This document shows positions 12,789 to 24,811 of a stretch of 64,000 nt of DNA, one piece after another (the stretch's first letter is position 1; each line of letters begins with the position of its first letter). The notes beneath the pieces were generated by a model. The model was not told where the DNA came from and did not search any database. It saw nothing but the letters and a program-made list of their open reading frames with translations. Source of the DNA: Butyriboletus loyo (Eukaryota; Basidiomycota; Agaricomycetes; Boletales; Boletaceae); contig JBBPSI010000131.1 of the NCBI GenBank assembly GCA_038093515.1, forward strand, positions 1-64,000, in the 5' to 3' direction. The position numbers and the translations under genes were made by a program.

Positions 12789-13632
12789 ATGTCCGTAAAG
12801 ACCTATACCTGGATCACATTCTGGTTCCTCTTGACCGCACCTGTTGTCCTTTGGGATGCAACGTACTGTTTTATGAGGTATGTGGGCTGTGTTATCTGCG
12901 CGGCATCCTCTTAGCCCATGGAACGTCTTAGACCCCGCTCAATGGTCGGTGGAGATCTTCACTGGATTTGGGAGCCATATGGACTATACCAGAACGTTGA
13001 TTATGTGAGTCCGCCTTCACGAACTTGAATCTGGTTCGTTTGCTTATATCTCAAGGGATAGGTATATGGTACACAAGCCCTCGAAGAAAACAATGGGTTC
13101 ACTAATGCACAGTGTAAGCCTTTTCATAGTTTATTTTATGCCTATTTGAACTCCTTGATCTTTCCTCGCTCAGCGCTTCTCAATTTGGTGGAGACTGCGT
13201 TCAACCTTGCCTACGTTTACCTCGCATACGTGTCCAGCTGGTCTGGCGCGCCGGTGATCGGGTTTGCTGCGGTGACTATGACGCTTTCCAAGACGGTGCT
13301 TTATTGGGCACAGCAGTATTATTGCGGTGGGTGCGCAATCGGACATAATCCGTGGGGCACTCTACTGCTCTACTGGGTATTGCCGAACGGGTGCGTGTCT
13401 TGGCTCGTACGTATATGCCAAGTATGCTGATGACTCTCACTCCATTTCATTCCCCTTTCGTCGTGTCTCCTTGCTTGACACGTGATCGTGCCTGCTGCTG
13501 TGGTGTTCTTGGGATAGGCTTTGGCTCGTGGTCCCGAGCATGATCGTATGGCGCCTTGGTGGTGATATCATCGGTTCTCTCTCTGCCGTCTCACAGAGCG
13601 CGCGCAAGGCTGCGTCTGGAAAGACCCAGTGA
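12789..13632 (+). CDS. EXPERA/emopamil-binding-like multi-pass membrane protein
   Basis: Five exons (12789-12877, 12932-13004, 13062-13113, 13174-13390, 13518-13632) join in frame to 181 aa with GT/AG introns throughout. The product has about four to five hydrophobic helices: TWITFWFLLTAPVVLWDATY, LLNLVETAFNLAYVYLAYV, VIGFAAVTMTLSKTVLYW, TLLLYWVLPNGLWLVVPSMI. The arrangement of acidic and aromatic residues (WDATYCFMRPRSMVGGDLHWIW) and the C-terminal NGLWLVVPS block resemble fungal EXPERA-domain proteins (sterol-isomerase-like and TMEM97-like). Catalytic activity cannot be asserted. Likely an ER membrane protein. Confidence 0.7.
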
Positions 13633-14120
13633 GCCTCCGAAATTAGTGAGCACATGCAGTAATTTGCATGGCGACCATGGCAGGTGCATCGTCAGGACAG
13701 GAACAAGAATGTGCGGCCGCCTTGGACGTTATCTATCTGTGTATTTGAATTATACGAGCGTCAATGGGTTACCTGCGTTCGTGAAATCGAATCGAGCATG
13801 ATGAAGTTGGGTGAAATTGGTTCATCATTCAAATGTTCGTCTACCTCCAACGAGGTACAATGTTCGCAACGTCTGGGTTATCTGTCTACATACCGAATGA
13901 CACGATGGACCATGAACGCGTTTACAATCCGGTGGGTAAGTGTAGAGTTGGGCCGCAGCTAGCTCGCAATGATCGATTGATCTTTGGAAAGCTCGAGTCA
14001 CTCAGCCCCATACTCTCTAGGCTAGCTAGCCTGTACCTGGTCGAACAAGCCAACAGCAGATCTTTATTGGATTAGAAGAGTTGCTCGTGGGCATTGATCC
14101 ATCGCATGGGTCGGACTCGC
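13633..14120. other. No recognisable gene
   Basis: About 490 bases downstream of the membrane protein; only short frames. May be the eroded upstream part of the HET relic that follows. Confidence 0.35.
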
Positions 14121-14129
14121 GCAAGCCCA

Positions 14130-14480
14130 TTCCTAGTTTCCACGCCTTGTCAAGATCGTGTCTGGCCAGTGACACTTGCCAACAGGACGTTGTCCCGTTT
14201 GGGGATGCAGCTACGTTCGCGTTCGATAGGACAGACTCTTTCGTGTTAAACGGGGCCATCATGACTATGTACAGATGGTACGAACAATCGGTGTCCACGC
14301 TTGCTCTCCTTGCCAACCCGTTGAAACTTGGTAACCTACAGGACAGCACGTGCTTGAACACTCTTTGCACCAAGGGCGATCCGCTCCTATGGAAGCCATA
14401 CCTCAATGGCCCCCACCACAACCACAAAGACTCTCCCGTCATCGATGTAGAGTTGGGCATCTGCTGTCTCTGTTGATTCA
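14130..14480 (+). pseudogene. HET-domain relic
   Basis: The plus-strand frame contains, in the correct order, the core HET blocks of the 52/60 kb genes: ASDTCQQ (WSDTCCINQ in the intact genes), TDSFVLNGAIMTMYRWYEQSV (MDSLVLQESLTSMFQWYHDSA), then WKPYLNG and NHKDSPVI (WKPYCPD and NHKDSPKI). The stretch between SDTC and TDSF carries an insertion, and the WNTRAWTLQEF core is replaced by unrelated residues. No upstream TPR or downstream C-terminus is recognisable. Read as an old, truncated member of the same family on the opposite strand. Confidence 0.65.
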
Positions 14481-14489
14481 AAAATGCTC

Positions 14490-15490
14490 TATGCCTTTCG
14501 TCCGGGCGATTTAGGAGTGCCTGAGAAGCCACGCTTAACGTAGACACGACACGGCTCGCGACGATATAAGACATCGCATGTTCGTTGTTTGGAATTTTCG
14601 CTAGCGACCTCGGCCAACCAAAGTATGGCGGGGGCAAAGACACACTTGGACGGTTCTTGGAATAAATTGTCCATCGTTCGGGCGATGTAACGGTACTCGC
14701 CTGGACAGGGAATTCATTGGCACGATCCAACAGTTGTCAGAGATACCAGTCTACAACGAACGAACGAAGGAATGCGGTCGGTATCACCAAGCGATGCGAG
14801 CAAACTGAGAGCGCGGGTTGTGGAATTGGGCCGCAATCCCTATCATAGGCCGCAGTCGTGACGGCCTATGAACGGATCGCGAATCTACCCAAAGCATCGT
14901 TCGTCAATCGTCGCCTACGTCTTCCATGCCTTTACTGTCAACGGAATCGCGGTGGTGGTCGACGGTCCTCGATGGCCTGTCTATCGTGTTCCTGTCTCAG
15001 GGCTGGGTGACGTTGATATCAAGACTGCGGATCCATTTCTACTGCGGGAGCTACGCAGACTGAGGCTTCTTGTACATCCATCTCTCGAGTCCACTCGGTG
15101 AGATCACTCCAGCCGGAGGCCTTCGTGGCGAGTCCGTTGAATGAAACAAAGAAAAGATGATAGTACAATCAATCAATTTGAACAGATACGTACATACATG
15201 CATACACAGAACCAGCGAGAGAGCACAACACAACACAACCAGGACAGCACAACAAAACGAAAGCAATATCTAGGGGTACGTACGGGCAGTGGATATAGGC
15301 CGGAGCGCAGCGTACCCGCGAACGAAGTAAAGCGTCGACCTGTCAATCGTCAGGTTGAACTCGTAACGAACGAGCCGTCGAAGCGCTCGAGAAGCCTCGG
15401 TCAAGCCTCAAGACCTGGGGAGCCGAACGACGGCATCACTCAAGGCCACGTCGATGTTCGGGGAAGCGGCCCACACGAATTCCTCCTCCC
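14490..15490. other. No recognisable gene
   Basis: 1 kb between the HET relic and the 3' end of the C2H2 gene. A 77-codon plus-strand frame at 14868-15101 has no family I know. Confidence 0.4.
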
Positions 15491-15495
15491 CCCAC

Positions 15496-17641
15496 CTAAT
15501 CCATCTCCATCTCCATCTCCATACCATCCCACGCCTGCTCCGTCCCACTCCTTACCCCACCCTTCTCGTCCTCCGCGTCTTCATGCACGCCAAGGTTCGT
15601 CGCCCCATCCTCTGTCTTCCACGCACGTCCACGCGACCCATACACCGCGCGTCTCACCCCCGTCCCTCCCTCAACTACATCCTCCAAATCAACCCCTACA
15701 TCACCATCACCGTCAATGTCACCGTCACCGCCCCCGTCCAGATCCACCCCCGTGTCCACACGATCCACAAGCACCCCCTCATCCTCCTCATCACTCCTAC
15801 CCTCCGACACCGACTGAGACCTTGATCTCCATCCAGACGACCCCGACTTGGATCGGACAGACGAACTCGGGAGGGACCACATGCCGTTCGAGTCGGGCAC
15901 GTACGCATATCCAGAGGAACCAAACGTATATTCGTATCCAAACCCAGAGCCAGAGCCAGATCCGGGCCCGGACACGAAACTATATTCGTACGCGTTCGAT
16001 CGACGCCGTTCCATCTCCCTAGACGCATGTGGGAGCGACAACGAATGCGAGTGAGCGTGAGCGTGGGTGCGGGCGTGAACGTGAGCATGGGAATAAGATC
16101 GCGAATGTGAATGCGAATAGGACAGCGACGCTGACCTCGGCGCTCCCAGCAATCCAGACGTCACGCTCGCCTCACGCAGAGCAAGCAAATTCAGTGCGTC
16201 GTCCTCTGTCGTCATCGTGGCCGTGGCCGTCACCGGCATCGGCGCACTCTCCTCGTCTGTCATAGACATGGGCGTAGTCGGGACGCCGAACATCCCAGGA
16301 CGGACTTGCGTGACACCAGTCCCACCCTCGCCGATCGCGTAGTCGTGTAACCGCGGCCCGGTCGATCCAGCGAGATACGAGTCCAATATTGTGCTCGCAG
16401 GAACGGAACTCGAGATGGGAAACGAGGTATGGACATTGGATGCCGGTACCGGTGCCGATGGGGGTGGCGAGGTGGCGGTGGTCGTTGTTGGTGGCGTTAT
16501 GGAACCTGGCGGGGGGACTTGTCCCCCCGAGAGGAAAGATGGCCATAAGGAGCGATCTTCGGGCAAGGAGGCCGACGAGGGTGAGAGATGCGAGAGGATC
16601 GCAGCAGCCTGAGCCAAATCCAGTTGAGCGTCACCATCCACCAGCCAGAACAACCAAACGACGAGAAATAAGAACAGGCGCGCGCGCCAGGGGAATCACC
16701 ACACCGCCACTCGTACAAAAAAGACATTATGAAAAAGGAGACCCACTTCGAGTAACTGCACCTGTTGATGTTTACTCAACACAAACTTGGACGCCTCCCG
16801 CCATTGAGGGGTATGCTCCCAACGATGTTTGATCAAACACGACGGATGTCGATAAACCTGAACAAAGCGTACAAGACGTACCCGGCCGAGTTTAGCATCA
16901 CACGAAACATACGCAAGCTGCCGTATTAGAAGAATGGTCCAACCTTGGAACAACTTTCGCACGTGAATATTGTACCTCGCTTGCGTCCCGACTTGGCGAC
17001 ATTGACGGAATTGGAGGAGAGGGAGGTATGTAATTGGGGAGGGGACACTGAGAAGTGGGTGTCGTCGACGCTGGCGGTTTCAGGGTCGGATATACCCTTT
17101 GTAGATATCGCCCGAGGGACCCGAATGGGTTGCGCGCCAGGGACAGGGTGATACGACGGCGTCGTGGGCGAAGAGAGCGTGAGCGCTGCGAAGGATGCGG
17201 AAGCGGTTTGCAAGGACGTCGGACTGAGCGAGGATTCGGATATATATTCGTTAGATTCACAGCGAGAAAATAAAAAGATAGCTGCCCCACGGCCCCCGTC
17301 GTCCGTGTGTGGGTGTGGTTCTACTTACAAAGGGCGAGTAGCAGCATCGCGAGCATCGCTCAGTCTCCTTCTGGACCTCCCTGCTGAGGAGAGTCGACGG
17401 TGCTTGGTGGTATTCGTCGTTGCACCTGTTTGATGTCGTTGATATGAGATGCCAAGGCTACGAGTCGGGCTAGCGACTTACCATGCGAAGACCGAGCCGC
17501 AAATTCAGCGGGTATTGGCGCTGCGTTTGCGGCAGCGATGGACAATGAAAGCAGGGAGTGATGAAGCTGGCCATTCTATGAAACGAGGTCAACAACCATT
17601 CCACTCGTCAAGTCTTGCAGTCGATAGCGAACCTGGGACAT
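15496..17641 (-). CDS. C2H2 zinc-finger protein (putative transcription regulator)
   Basis: Exons 17641-17633, 17575-17482, 17425-17329, 17223-16944, 16857-16747 and 16608-15496 join in frame to 567 aa. The two downstream splices are certain; the first two exons and the nine-base starting exon (ATG TCC CAG) are the best chain I could build and less sure. The finger is TCESCSKVYRHPSCLIKHRWEH, a C-x2-C-x12-H-x3-H C2H2 unit, split by an intron after CSK. It is followed by the block ASKFVLSKHQQVQLLEAAAILSHL and SLPEDRSLWP, which I recognise from a conserved fungal single-finger protein family. The long C-terminus is low complexity: Ser/Pro/Thr, a His-rich run (HAHVHARTHAHAHSH), Gly/Ser, Asp/Gly repeats and a terminal EMEMEMD. 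Probably nuclear DNA-binding; targets unknown. Confidence 0.8.
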
Positions 17642-17864
17642 GACACGCAACAAGTCGAACGCATATGTGTTTGGCTCGTCAGAAACTTTTTCAAGTCCTT
17701 GACTCCACACCCCAAATCAGTGCATGTGTCCTAATGGAGTCCCATTTCGTGATTTCACTGTCCGCGAGCCGAGCAAGACAAGCTGGCGGTGTGACTCTCT
17801 CTTTCACAACGCCCATCATCGTGTGGGGCCTTTCTACGTCCCAGCAACATCCGGGCCGCTTGGT

Positions 17865-20045
17865 CACCAGTATGCTCCTCATCCATCACACCGAACCTCA
17901 CTCTTGATTCTCCTCGGAGAACACCAAGGGCACACCACAGCAAGACGGGTGACGGCGTCCCGTGCCCCTTGTACACACAGACCACGAACTGGGCCCAAAA
18001 CCTTCTGGACAAACCCTAAAACGCAGTCCGATCCTCGTCATGATGTCACGCATGAGACCACAGCTTCATACACCAACGTCGATCGAGTCTGTCCGTCTTG
18101 GGTCAAAGATGGGCCATGCGTCGGGGGATCGGCACAGCATATTCATGTATTCATGTGGCAACATCGCTGCGTTATCGCTTTGGTGGGCGATTTTCATTCA
18201 CAGGACTTCTTTCCTCGATCTCCGGTAAAGATGAGGAATAATCTGTGCTTCGGTCTCTCCGAGGCGAACACGAATATAAATGAGAGATAAGCATTCAAGA
18301 AAGGTGATGGATGATGTGCTGATACGCTTGATAGCTTTTTTTTTTTTGCAGGGCAAACAACCATGGCAAGTACTGGCAGAAAGCGTCACTAGAGCGTCGT
18401 ATGCTGAGACTAACCTCTGATCCAAGCCAAGATCACACCTTGGAGGAAGGTCCCAGTCATCTATAAATAGTGTTTCCGGTGGCAGCGGCCACGCTGCTAG
18501 TGTGCAGCCCATCCATCCTGGCATCCTACACTCACCTCACCACCTCACTACTGATTCTCCTCGGAGAACACCAAGGGCATATCGCAGCTGGATGGGTGAC
18601 GGTGTCCCGTGCCCCTTGTACACATCAGACCACGAATTGTGCCTGTACGTGAACGCAACCCGCTGGCGAGTGGACTAGGACAAACTCTAAAATACAGTCC
18701 GATCCTCGTATGTATGGCCGCGGTTTTCCTTTACCCCATACAACAGTGTTCAGCGATGTGAAATTCAGTCTGGCGATCGAGTTCATGTTCATCCTATCCA
18801 TCTTGACTCATAGATGGGCTGTGTGTCGTATCTCGAGTGGATCGGCTCGTTCGTGCGGAAAAACTAATAGTCGTGGGCGATTTTCGTAATGCAAATGCAG
18901 AAACGTTGTCCCTAGTTAGATCAGCATGATCTGTTCTTGAAACACGCGTTCCTCTGACGCGAACGCAGATAACACAGAGAGATAAGCATCCAATATAATG
19001 TGATGTGATGTGGCGATACTGATGCTTGATAGGTAGATACGCTTGATAGGTCCGTTTTCTTTCTTGTTCATCGCGCGAACGACCGCGGCGATGTGCTGTA
19101 GCGAATACGGGTGGAACGTGAGGCCAACTCTTTGATCCAAGCCCTGATCACCTCCTGGGAGAGTCGTCCATGGATGGGTGTCTCCGGCGGATAGCTGCCA
19201 CGCTGGCTAGTACGCTACCCTATCCATCCAGGGACTCGTTGTCCTCCCTACATACACTGAACCGCCTCACTCTCCTCGGAGCACACCTATCGCGGCCTTC
19301 CGTGCCCCTCGCACACACGATGCGCCCATACGTGAATCGTGGCCAGTCCTACAAGGTAAAACACCCTCAACTCCTCACTCCGATGGTCGGTATCCAGTTA
19401 CGTATGATGTCGCAGTTTTTTTTTCTTTCTTCCCTTACCCCATATACTAGGTAGCAACATTCGACGATATGAAATTCGCTTGACGATTGAATTGATGTCC
19501 TTCTTGTTCAATTTTCGAGTCAGGGGGAGAGATACGCCCTCCGTCATGCATCATGTCCGAGAAGTCGGCATTACGAAGAAGCCCATCCCCGCCGGAAAAA
19601 AAAGTTTTACCTCACTGTGCTATCATTGGGGCAAGCGCGTGCATGCCTTGATTCAAAACGGAGCTTCTTTGTCTTGCAATTTGAAAAAAAAAGGATCGGC
19701 CCCTGGTTAGATGAGGAACGAGAAGGATCTGGTTCTGTTGCCTCGGACGCGCGTCTTCTCTTTCTATGTTTACTCCTTCGGCGCGAAATATAGCACACAG
19801 AGAGATAAGCGTTCGAGCGATGAGATGGGTAATGTGTTGGTGTTTGATATGTAGATAGGCTTGATAGGACTTTCTTTCTGTCTTTCTTTCACCGCGGCAC
19901 TGTGCTATGGGCCACCTGGCAAAGCGTCATCACGCACGGGTGTACTGTTGAACGCGACACCGACCTTTAAGTTTGATTTCCAACCAAGATCAGCCCGAGA
20001 TCGCGTCTTGCATGAATGGTGTTTCGGTGGGTGAAGGAAGCACGT
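17865..20045 (+). repeat. Three diverged tandem copies of a ~0.65-0.83 kb non-coding unit
   Basis: Landmarks recur in the same order three times. The ctcctcggagaacacc ... cgtgccccttgtacac block is at about 17910, 18555 and 19275. The gagagataagcrttc ... gatacgcttgatag block is at about 18280, 18970 and 19797. The gatccaagccaagatcac ... tgtttccggtgg block is at about 18420, 19132 and 19980. Unit lengths are about 650-710 for the first step and 730-835 for the second. Each unit carries a poly-T tract, and the first has TATAAATA near 18463. No long frame is conserved between copies, so the repeats appear non-coding. Confidence 0.75.
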
Positions 20046-20997
20046 CCACGAACCGTCAACAACGGCACGACGACCCTCGAACCAACCCTCAGCTGCAGAT
20101 AAGTAACACGCATGTTATATATGTATACTGTATACATACATGCACACAGCCTGAACGAGACCTTGGCAACGGCCGTTTGTAGCATGTATCACGAAGGCGA
20201 TGAGCAGAACGTCACGTCGGTAAAAAGTTCGAACGTGCCCTATTATTCATGTGTCGCGTGAGGTGTGTTTCGGCGAAAGTTAAGGTTTTGGACGTTGGAG
20301 TCGAGCGTGCACTTACAGGTGGCGACCGATCGTAAATTACGGGACACAGGCCCTGTCATTGTCAAGGCAAAAACAGGTCTTCCGCCGATCCTCGGTTTCG
20401 TGCCCCGGGGCCCGGGCACATCGGAATGTGCGAGGGAAAGAGCACCTTGTTGAGTAAAGAAAAAGGAAAACAAAGCGAAACAAAAGACGAGAGGCATAAG
20501 CATCGCATTTGCTATCCAATGAAAAGTCGGCCGTGGAAGGAGGAGCGATCGGTGTTCGGTTTCAAGTATAGAATTCAAGGGATGGTGCAGGGCAGGGCAA
20601 GGCAGGGCAGGGCCTGCTGAGCGAGCTCGGTTGCCTGTACATCGTGGGAGGTCGCATTGAAAAACTTGCAAAAAAGCTGGGCAAGATCAAGGACCCAACG
20701 GCCTGCACTGTCCTCAGGGCAACACCAGGTAGCGATGGTGATGTGAGTGGTGTTGGTGGGAAGAGTATTATTGCAGAAATGTTGACAAGGCTGATGATAG
20801 TGAGAACTGGGACCAAAAATATATATTTCTGCTCCAGAGCCTACTAACACCAACAACAAGATCCTGATTGGTGGTGAAGGTGAAGGTGAGAGTAATTAGT
20901 TGACTGTTACATAACGACTTGAAAGCGTATTTAAAAATTTCCTTCTACGACTTGTTGATTTTGGCAAGATAATCAAAAAAAGACTTGACTCGATGTG
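20046..20997. other. Intergenic, no gene seen
   Basis: About 950 bases upstream of the glycyl-tRNA synthetase. Includes a near-palindromic gtatactgtatac at about 20127 and a short G/A-rich simple repeat (gcagggcaaggcagggcagg) at about 20590. No supported frame. Confidence 0.5.
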
Positions 20998-23512
20998 ATG
21001 CGAGTCAGATTTGGACAAGTCCTCTTCAAGCCCCATCTCAACTACAGGGCTCGGTTCAACCACACGGACATGGCCAAACCTATCAACAAGACCGCCCATC
21101 CATTCGACAAGGTCCGTTTCGAGGCCCTCCTCAACCGCCGTTTCTTCTACGCACCCGCGTTTGAGATCTACGGGGGTACGTACAATCGTCTTCATCACTC
21201 ATTCCAGGCTCACCAACCCCCGCCCCGCCCAATCCGACAGGCGTTGCAGGTCTGTACGACTACGGTCCTCCCGGTTCTTCTCTGCAAGCCAACCTCATCG
21301 CCGAATGGCGTCGTCACTTTATCATTCAAGATCACATGCTCGAACTCGATACGACGATCATGACTCCCGCAACCGTGTTTGAAACGTCTGGGCACGTCGC
21401 TCGGTTCGCAGATTGGATGGTCAAGGATACCAAGACGGGAGATGTCCTTCGCGCGGATCACCTCGTCAAGAACGTCCTCGAGGCAAGGCTCGCGGGAGAT
21501 CGCGAGGCGCGCGGATTAGCCGGGCAGCCGGCTAAGGAGGATGAAAAGAAGAAGAAGAAAAAGGTCAAGAGTGTTGCGGTGCGGTTGGCGGATGACCAGG
21601 TAAAGGAATATGAACAAATCCTAGTGCAGGTACGTTCTGGTTGATTTTGTTGGCATCGCGGTATTATGCTCAGACAAAAGTTAGCTGGACAATTTTACGG
21701 GCCCAGAGCTCGGGGAGCTCTGTCGGAAGTATGACATTCGGAATCCAGATACGGACAACGAGGTGGGGGACCCGCAGCAGTTCAATCTCATGTTCGCCAG
21801 TAGTATCGGTCCCACGGGACAACACCCTGGGTACGTCGACCAATTGTTTATTGCACGGTTCCTCAAGTGATCCCCGCCAGCTTCCTCCGACCTGAAACAG
21901 CACAAGGGCACTTTGTCAACTTTTCGCGTCTGCTGGAGTTCAACAACGGTCGGATCCCATTCGCATCCGCCCAAATCGGGCGTTCCTTCCGCAATGAAAT
22001 CTCGCCGCGCGCGGGGTTGTTGCGCGTCCGCGAGTTTACGATGGGTGAGATCGAGCACTACGTGGACCCCGCGGACAAACGACACGCCCGGTTCGCGGAA
22101 TGCCGAGACGTGGTGCTTACGCTGCTCGATCGACATGTCCAATCGCAGGGGCTGACGACGGTCAAACGGATGGCGATCGGGGACGCGGTGAACGAGGGAC
22201 TGGTTGCCAACGAGACGCTGGGGTACTTTTTAGCGCGGATCCACCTCTTTCTGGTGCACATCGGGATTGATCCAGCGCGTCTGCGGTTCCGGCAACACAT
22301 GGGGAACGAGATGGCGCACTACGCGACGGACTGCTGGGACGCGGAGATTGAGAATGCGACGGGGTGGACGGAGTGTGTTGGATGTGCGGATCGGGCTGCG
22401 TATGATTTGAGTGTGCACGCGGCCAAGACGGGGCATCCGCTGGTGGTGAGGGAGGCGTTGAAGGAGCCGGTGGTCTCGGAACGAGAAGTGGCCGAGTTTA
22501 ATAAGAAGGCGCTCGGGAAGACGCTCGGGCGGGATGCGGGCGTTGTGCAGAAGATGGTGGGGGAGATGGAAGAGACAGAGCTGGTCAGATTAAAAGAAGC
22601 GCTCGCAGACGGGTGAGCAGCGCACGTTGGCCCGCGGAGATATCTGCCCGCTCACCTCCCTCCCAGTTCAGCCACGATCGAGGTCGAGGGCAGACAGATC
22701 ACGCTCACTCCAGATCTCGTGACCATACAGCGCAAGACGTTCAGGCAGTCCAGTCCGTTTCTCGTCGCTTTCTCGTCTGCATCCGCACGCTCACCTATGA
22801 CATAGTCCGCGAATACACCCCAAACGTCGTCGAGCCCTCGTTTGGGTTCGGTCGCATCCTCTACACCCTCCTCGAACACTCCTTTTGGTGTCGCGAACAG
22901 GATGTCGATCGTGGGGTAAGCAACTCCCCACTAACACCATCCTCGGCTCACCCTCCACCCAACAGGTCCTCTCCCTCCCCCCCGTCGTCGCCCCCACCAA
23001 AGTCCTCATCGTCCCACTCAGCGCCAAAGAGGAATTCGCGCCTCTCGTGCAACAAGTTTGTGCGTACCTTTCTCATCTCCTCGTGCCCTCGCTCACACCG
23101 CGCGACAAATAGCCAACCAACTCCGCAAAGCCGGCATCTTTTCCAGAATCGACGATTCCAACACGTCCATCGGAAAACGCTATGCTCGCAACGACGAGCT
23201 CGGCACGCCCTTTGGTGTCACCCTCGACTTTGCCTGTCCGTCCTTCTGTCTTGATCCCAAACGTGACTTGACGCCTCTCTTTGAACAGCGGTCCAGAACA
23301 GGACGATGACGCTCCGGTGCGTATCCCATGCAGCCCCTTAAAGGCGGAACGCTGAGACGATTTTGAACAGCGAACGCGATACCACCGAACAATTGATCGG
23401 CCCCATCGACGATGTGATTGCGGTCGTGACGGATCTCGTACAGGGCACGCTCGATTGGAACAGTGCCCGCGAGCGCTTGGCGGTGTACGATGGCGTTCAA
23501 GCCGTCGATTGA
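20998..23512 (+). CDS. GRS1: Glycyl-tRNA synthetase
   Basis: Class II glycyl-tRNA synthetase, charging tRNA-Gly. Traced exons give [27 protein letters not shown] (motif 1 region), [18 protein letters not shown], a lysine-rich insertion (KKKKKKVK), [22 protein letters not shown], the motif 2 block [15 protein letters not shown] and [32 protein letters not shown] with C-x2-C-type cysteines (ECVGCADR), the motif 3 block [17 protein letters not shown], and the anticodon-binding domain to VYDGVQAVD with stop at 23512. Introns are 50-70 nt. Two in-frame ATGs exist: 20998 gives an Arg-rich extension ([19 protein letters not shown]), and 21070 starts [14 protein letters not shown], the usual cytosolic start. 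The extension looks like a mitochondrial presequence, so one gene may serve both compartments, as in yeast GRS1. Confidence 0.92.
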
Positions 23513-24759
23513 TCCCCAAAGCGCACTCTACTCCACGTAATAACGAGAAAATAAAATAGGCTTTTTCTCCGAGGAGACATGGCGGGCACGACGACACATT
23601 GATAGAGAGGTATTGCTGATAGATACACGATCAGATCGAGAGAAATAGATGCGCTGTTAGTGCGAGACGGGATCAGGGTTGTGATTTGAAACGTTGATTG
23701 GATGGGCATCGCATGTACCACTCAACTATCGTATCGCTTTTCCATCTCTATCGGCATCTTCCATAGATCTATCGGTGCGCACTGCGGTCACCGCGAGCCG
23801 GAAACAAACCTACACGGTATAGCCATAACAATCTCATCCGCGACGCATGTCTGGGAACCCACTCCGAGGGTGAGAACGCGCGGTGAAATCTCGGCGGGCT
23901 CGTTGCATTGGCTTTTATTTTCATCGTGTTTCTTCCTACAGTCAGGGTAGAAACGAGCAGATGACACGCTGGATGAGTGTGTTACGGCACCGGGCACGAT
24001 GCAAGTTTTCACGGTGGCCGTCTCCTCACCGAGGGTTGGATGACCCTCCGAGGTTCGGTGGGCACGAGGCCCGAGGGTCGTTATCCGCACGCACACGGAT
24101 GCACACATCTCGGGATGACCCTGCAAAGAAGCAGCAACGGAGGGAAAGAGATAAACGATACGGATGCCTCCGTATAGGGATCAGGGGCGAACAACCTCCG
24201 TCCAGAATGCGTCCGCCATGCATATGAACGCCAACACACGAGGCCGCGTTCTCGGGATCGCGAGAGGCAAATCCAAAACGGGCGGGAGAGGGTGGTGCAG
24301 AGTGTGAACTGGCCATGGTCGTGTTGGAGAGCGCGAGGATGGCTATCGGGGCCGAGTAGTGCAATGTGACGAGGGAGGATGGAGTGGGAGAAAAGGATAA
24401 CGGTTGTGCGAGGTGAAGATAGGCTCAGCGCTTGCAACTTGCACATGTCCCAATCTACTGTGCCATGTGGGATCGGACGAGATTCGACGGGAGGAGATGG
24501 CACATAGCTAATGGACGTTTGCGAGATAGGCTTTGCGGGACATTTCCTAGGAGACCGCGCGCGTGGGTAATTGAGAGGGTAGTTGAATAACCGGGACAGG
24601 TTCCTTGCGAAACCACCCTCAAAATTTAGGCGAAAGATGGCAGACCCCATCCAAACCGTCGTCGATGGTATTACGACCGAAATAAAGAGATCTCAGATGG
24701 CGCCGCGCATCGTTATGAGAACACCACCACCAGTAGCACTGCGCGGGAACGTCACTCGG
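23513..24759. other. No confident gene
   Basis: 1.25 kb. A minus-strand frame from the ATG at about 24317 toward 24026 could encode a short Ser/Pro peptide, and a plus-strand ATG at 24637 begins MADPIQTVVDGITTE before a stop at 24765; neither has further support. Confidence 0.35.
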
Positions 24760-24768
24760 CTATAAGTA
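24760..24768 (+). promoter_or_regulatory. TATA box of the 97-aa protein gene
   Basis: CTATAAGTA 44-52 nt upstream of the ATG at 24812, followed by a pyrimidine-rich (ct)n tract typical of fungal promoters of expressed genes. Confidence 0.5.
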
Positions 24769-24811
24769 CCCTCCCTCTCTCTCTCTCTTCCCTCCTCCCC
24801 CCAAGACGATA

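Noticed and set aside
12174..12914. 246-codon plus-strand frame
   Set aside because: No family motif, and it reads through the first exon and intron of the EXPERA-like gene in another frame.
15141..16022. 293-codon plus-strand frame rich in Pro/His/Ser
   Set aside because: It is the antisense of the low-complexity C-terminus of the C2H2 gene, whose conserved finger fixes the coding strand as minus.
17865..20045. CRISPR-like array
   Set aside because: Repeat units are hundreds of bases long and diverged, with no short identical repeats and spacers; the genome is eukaryotic.
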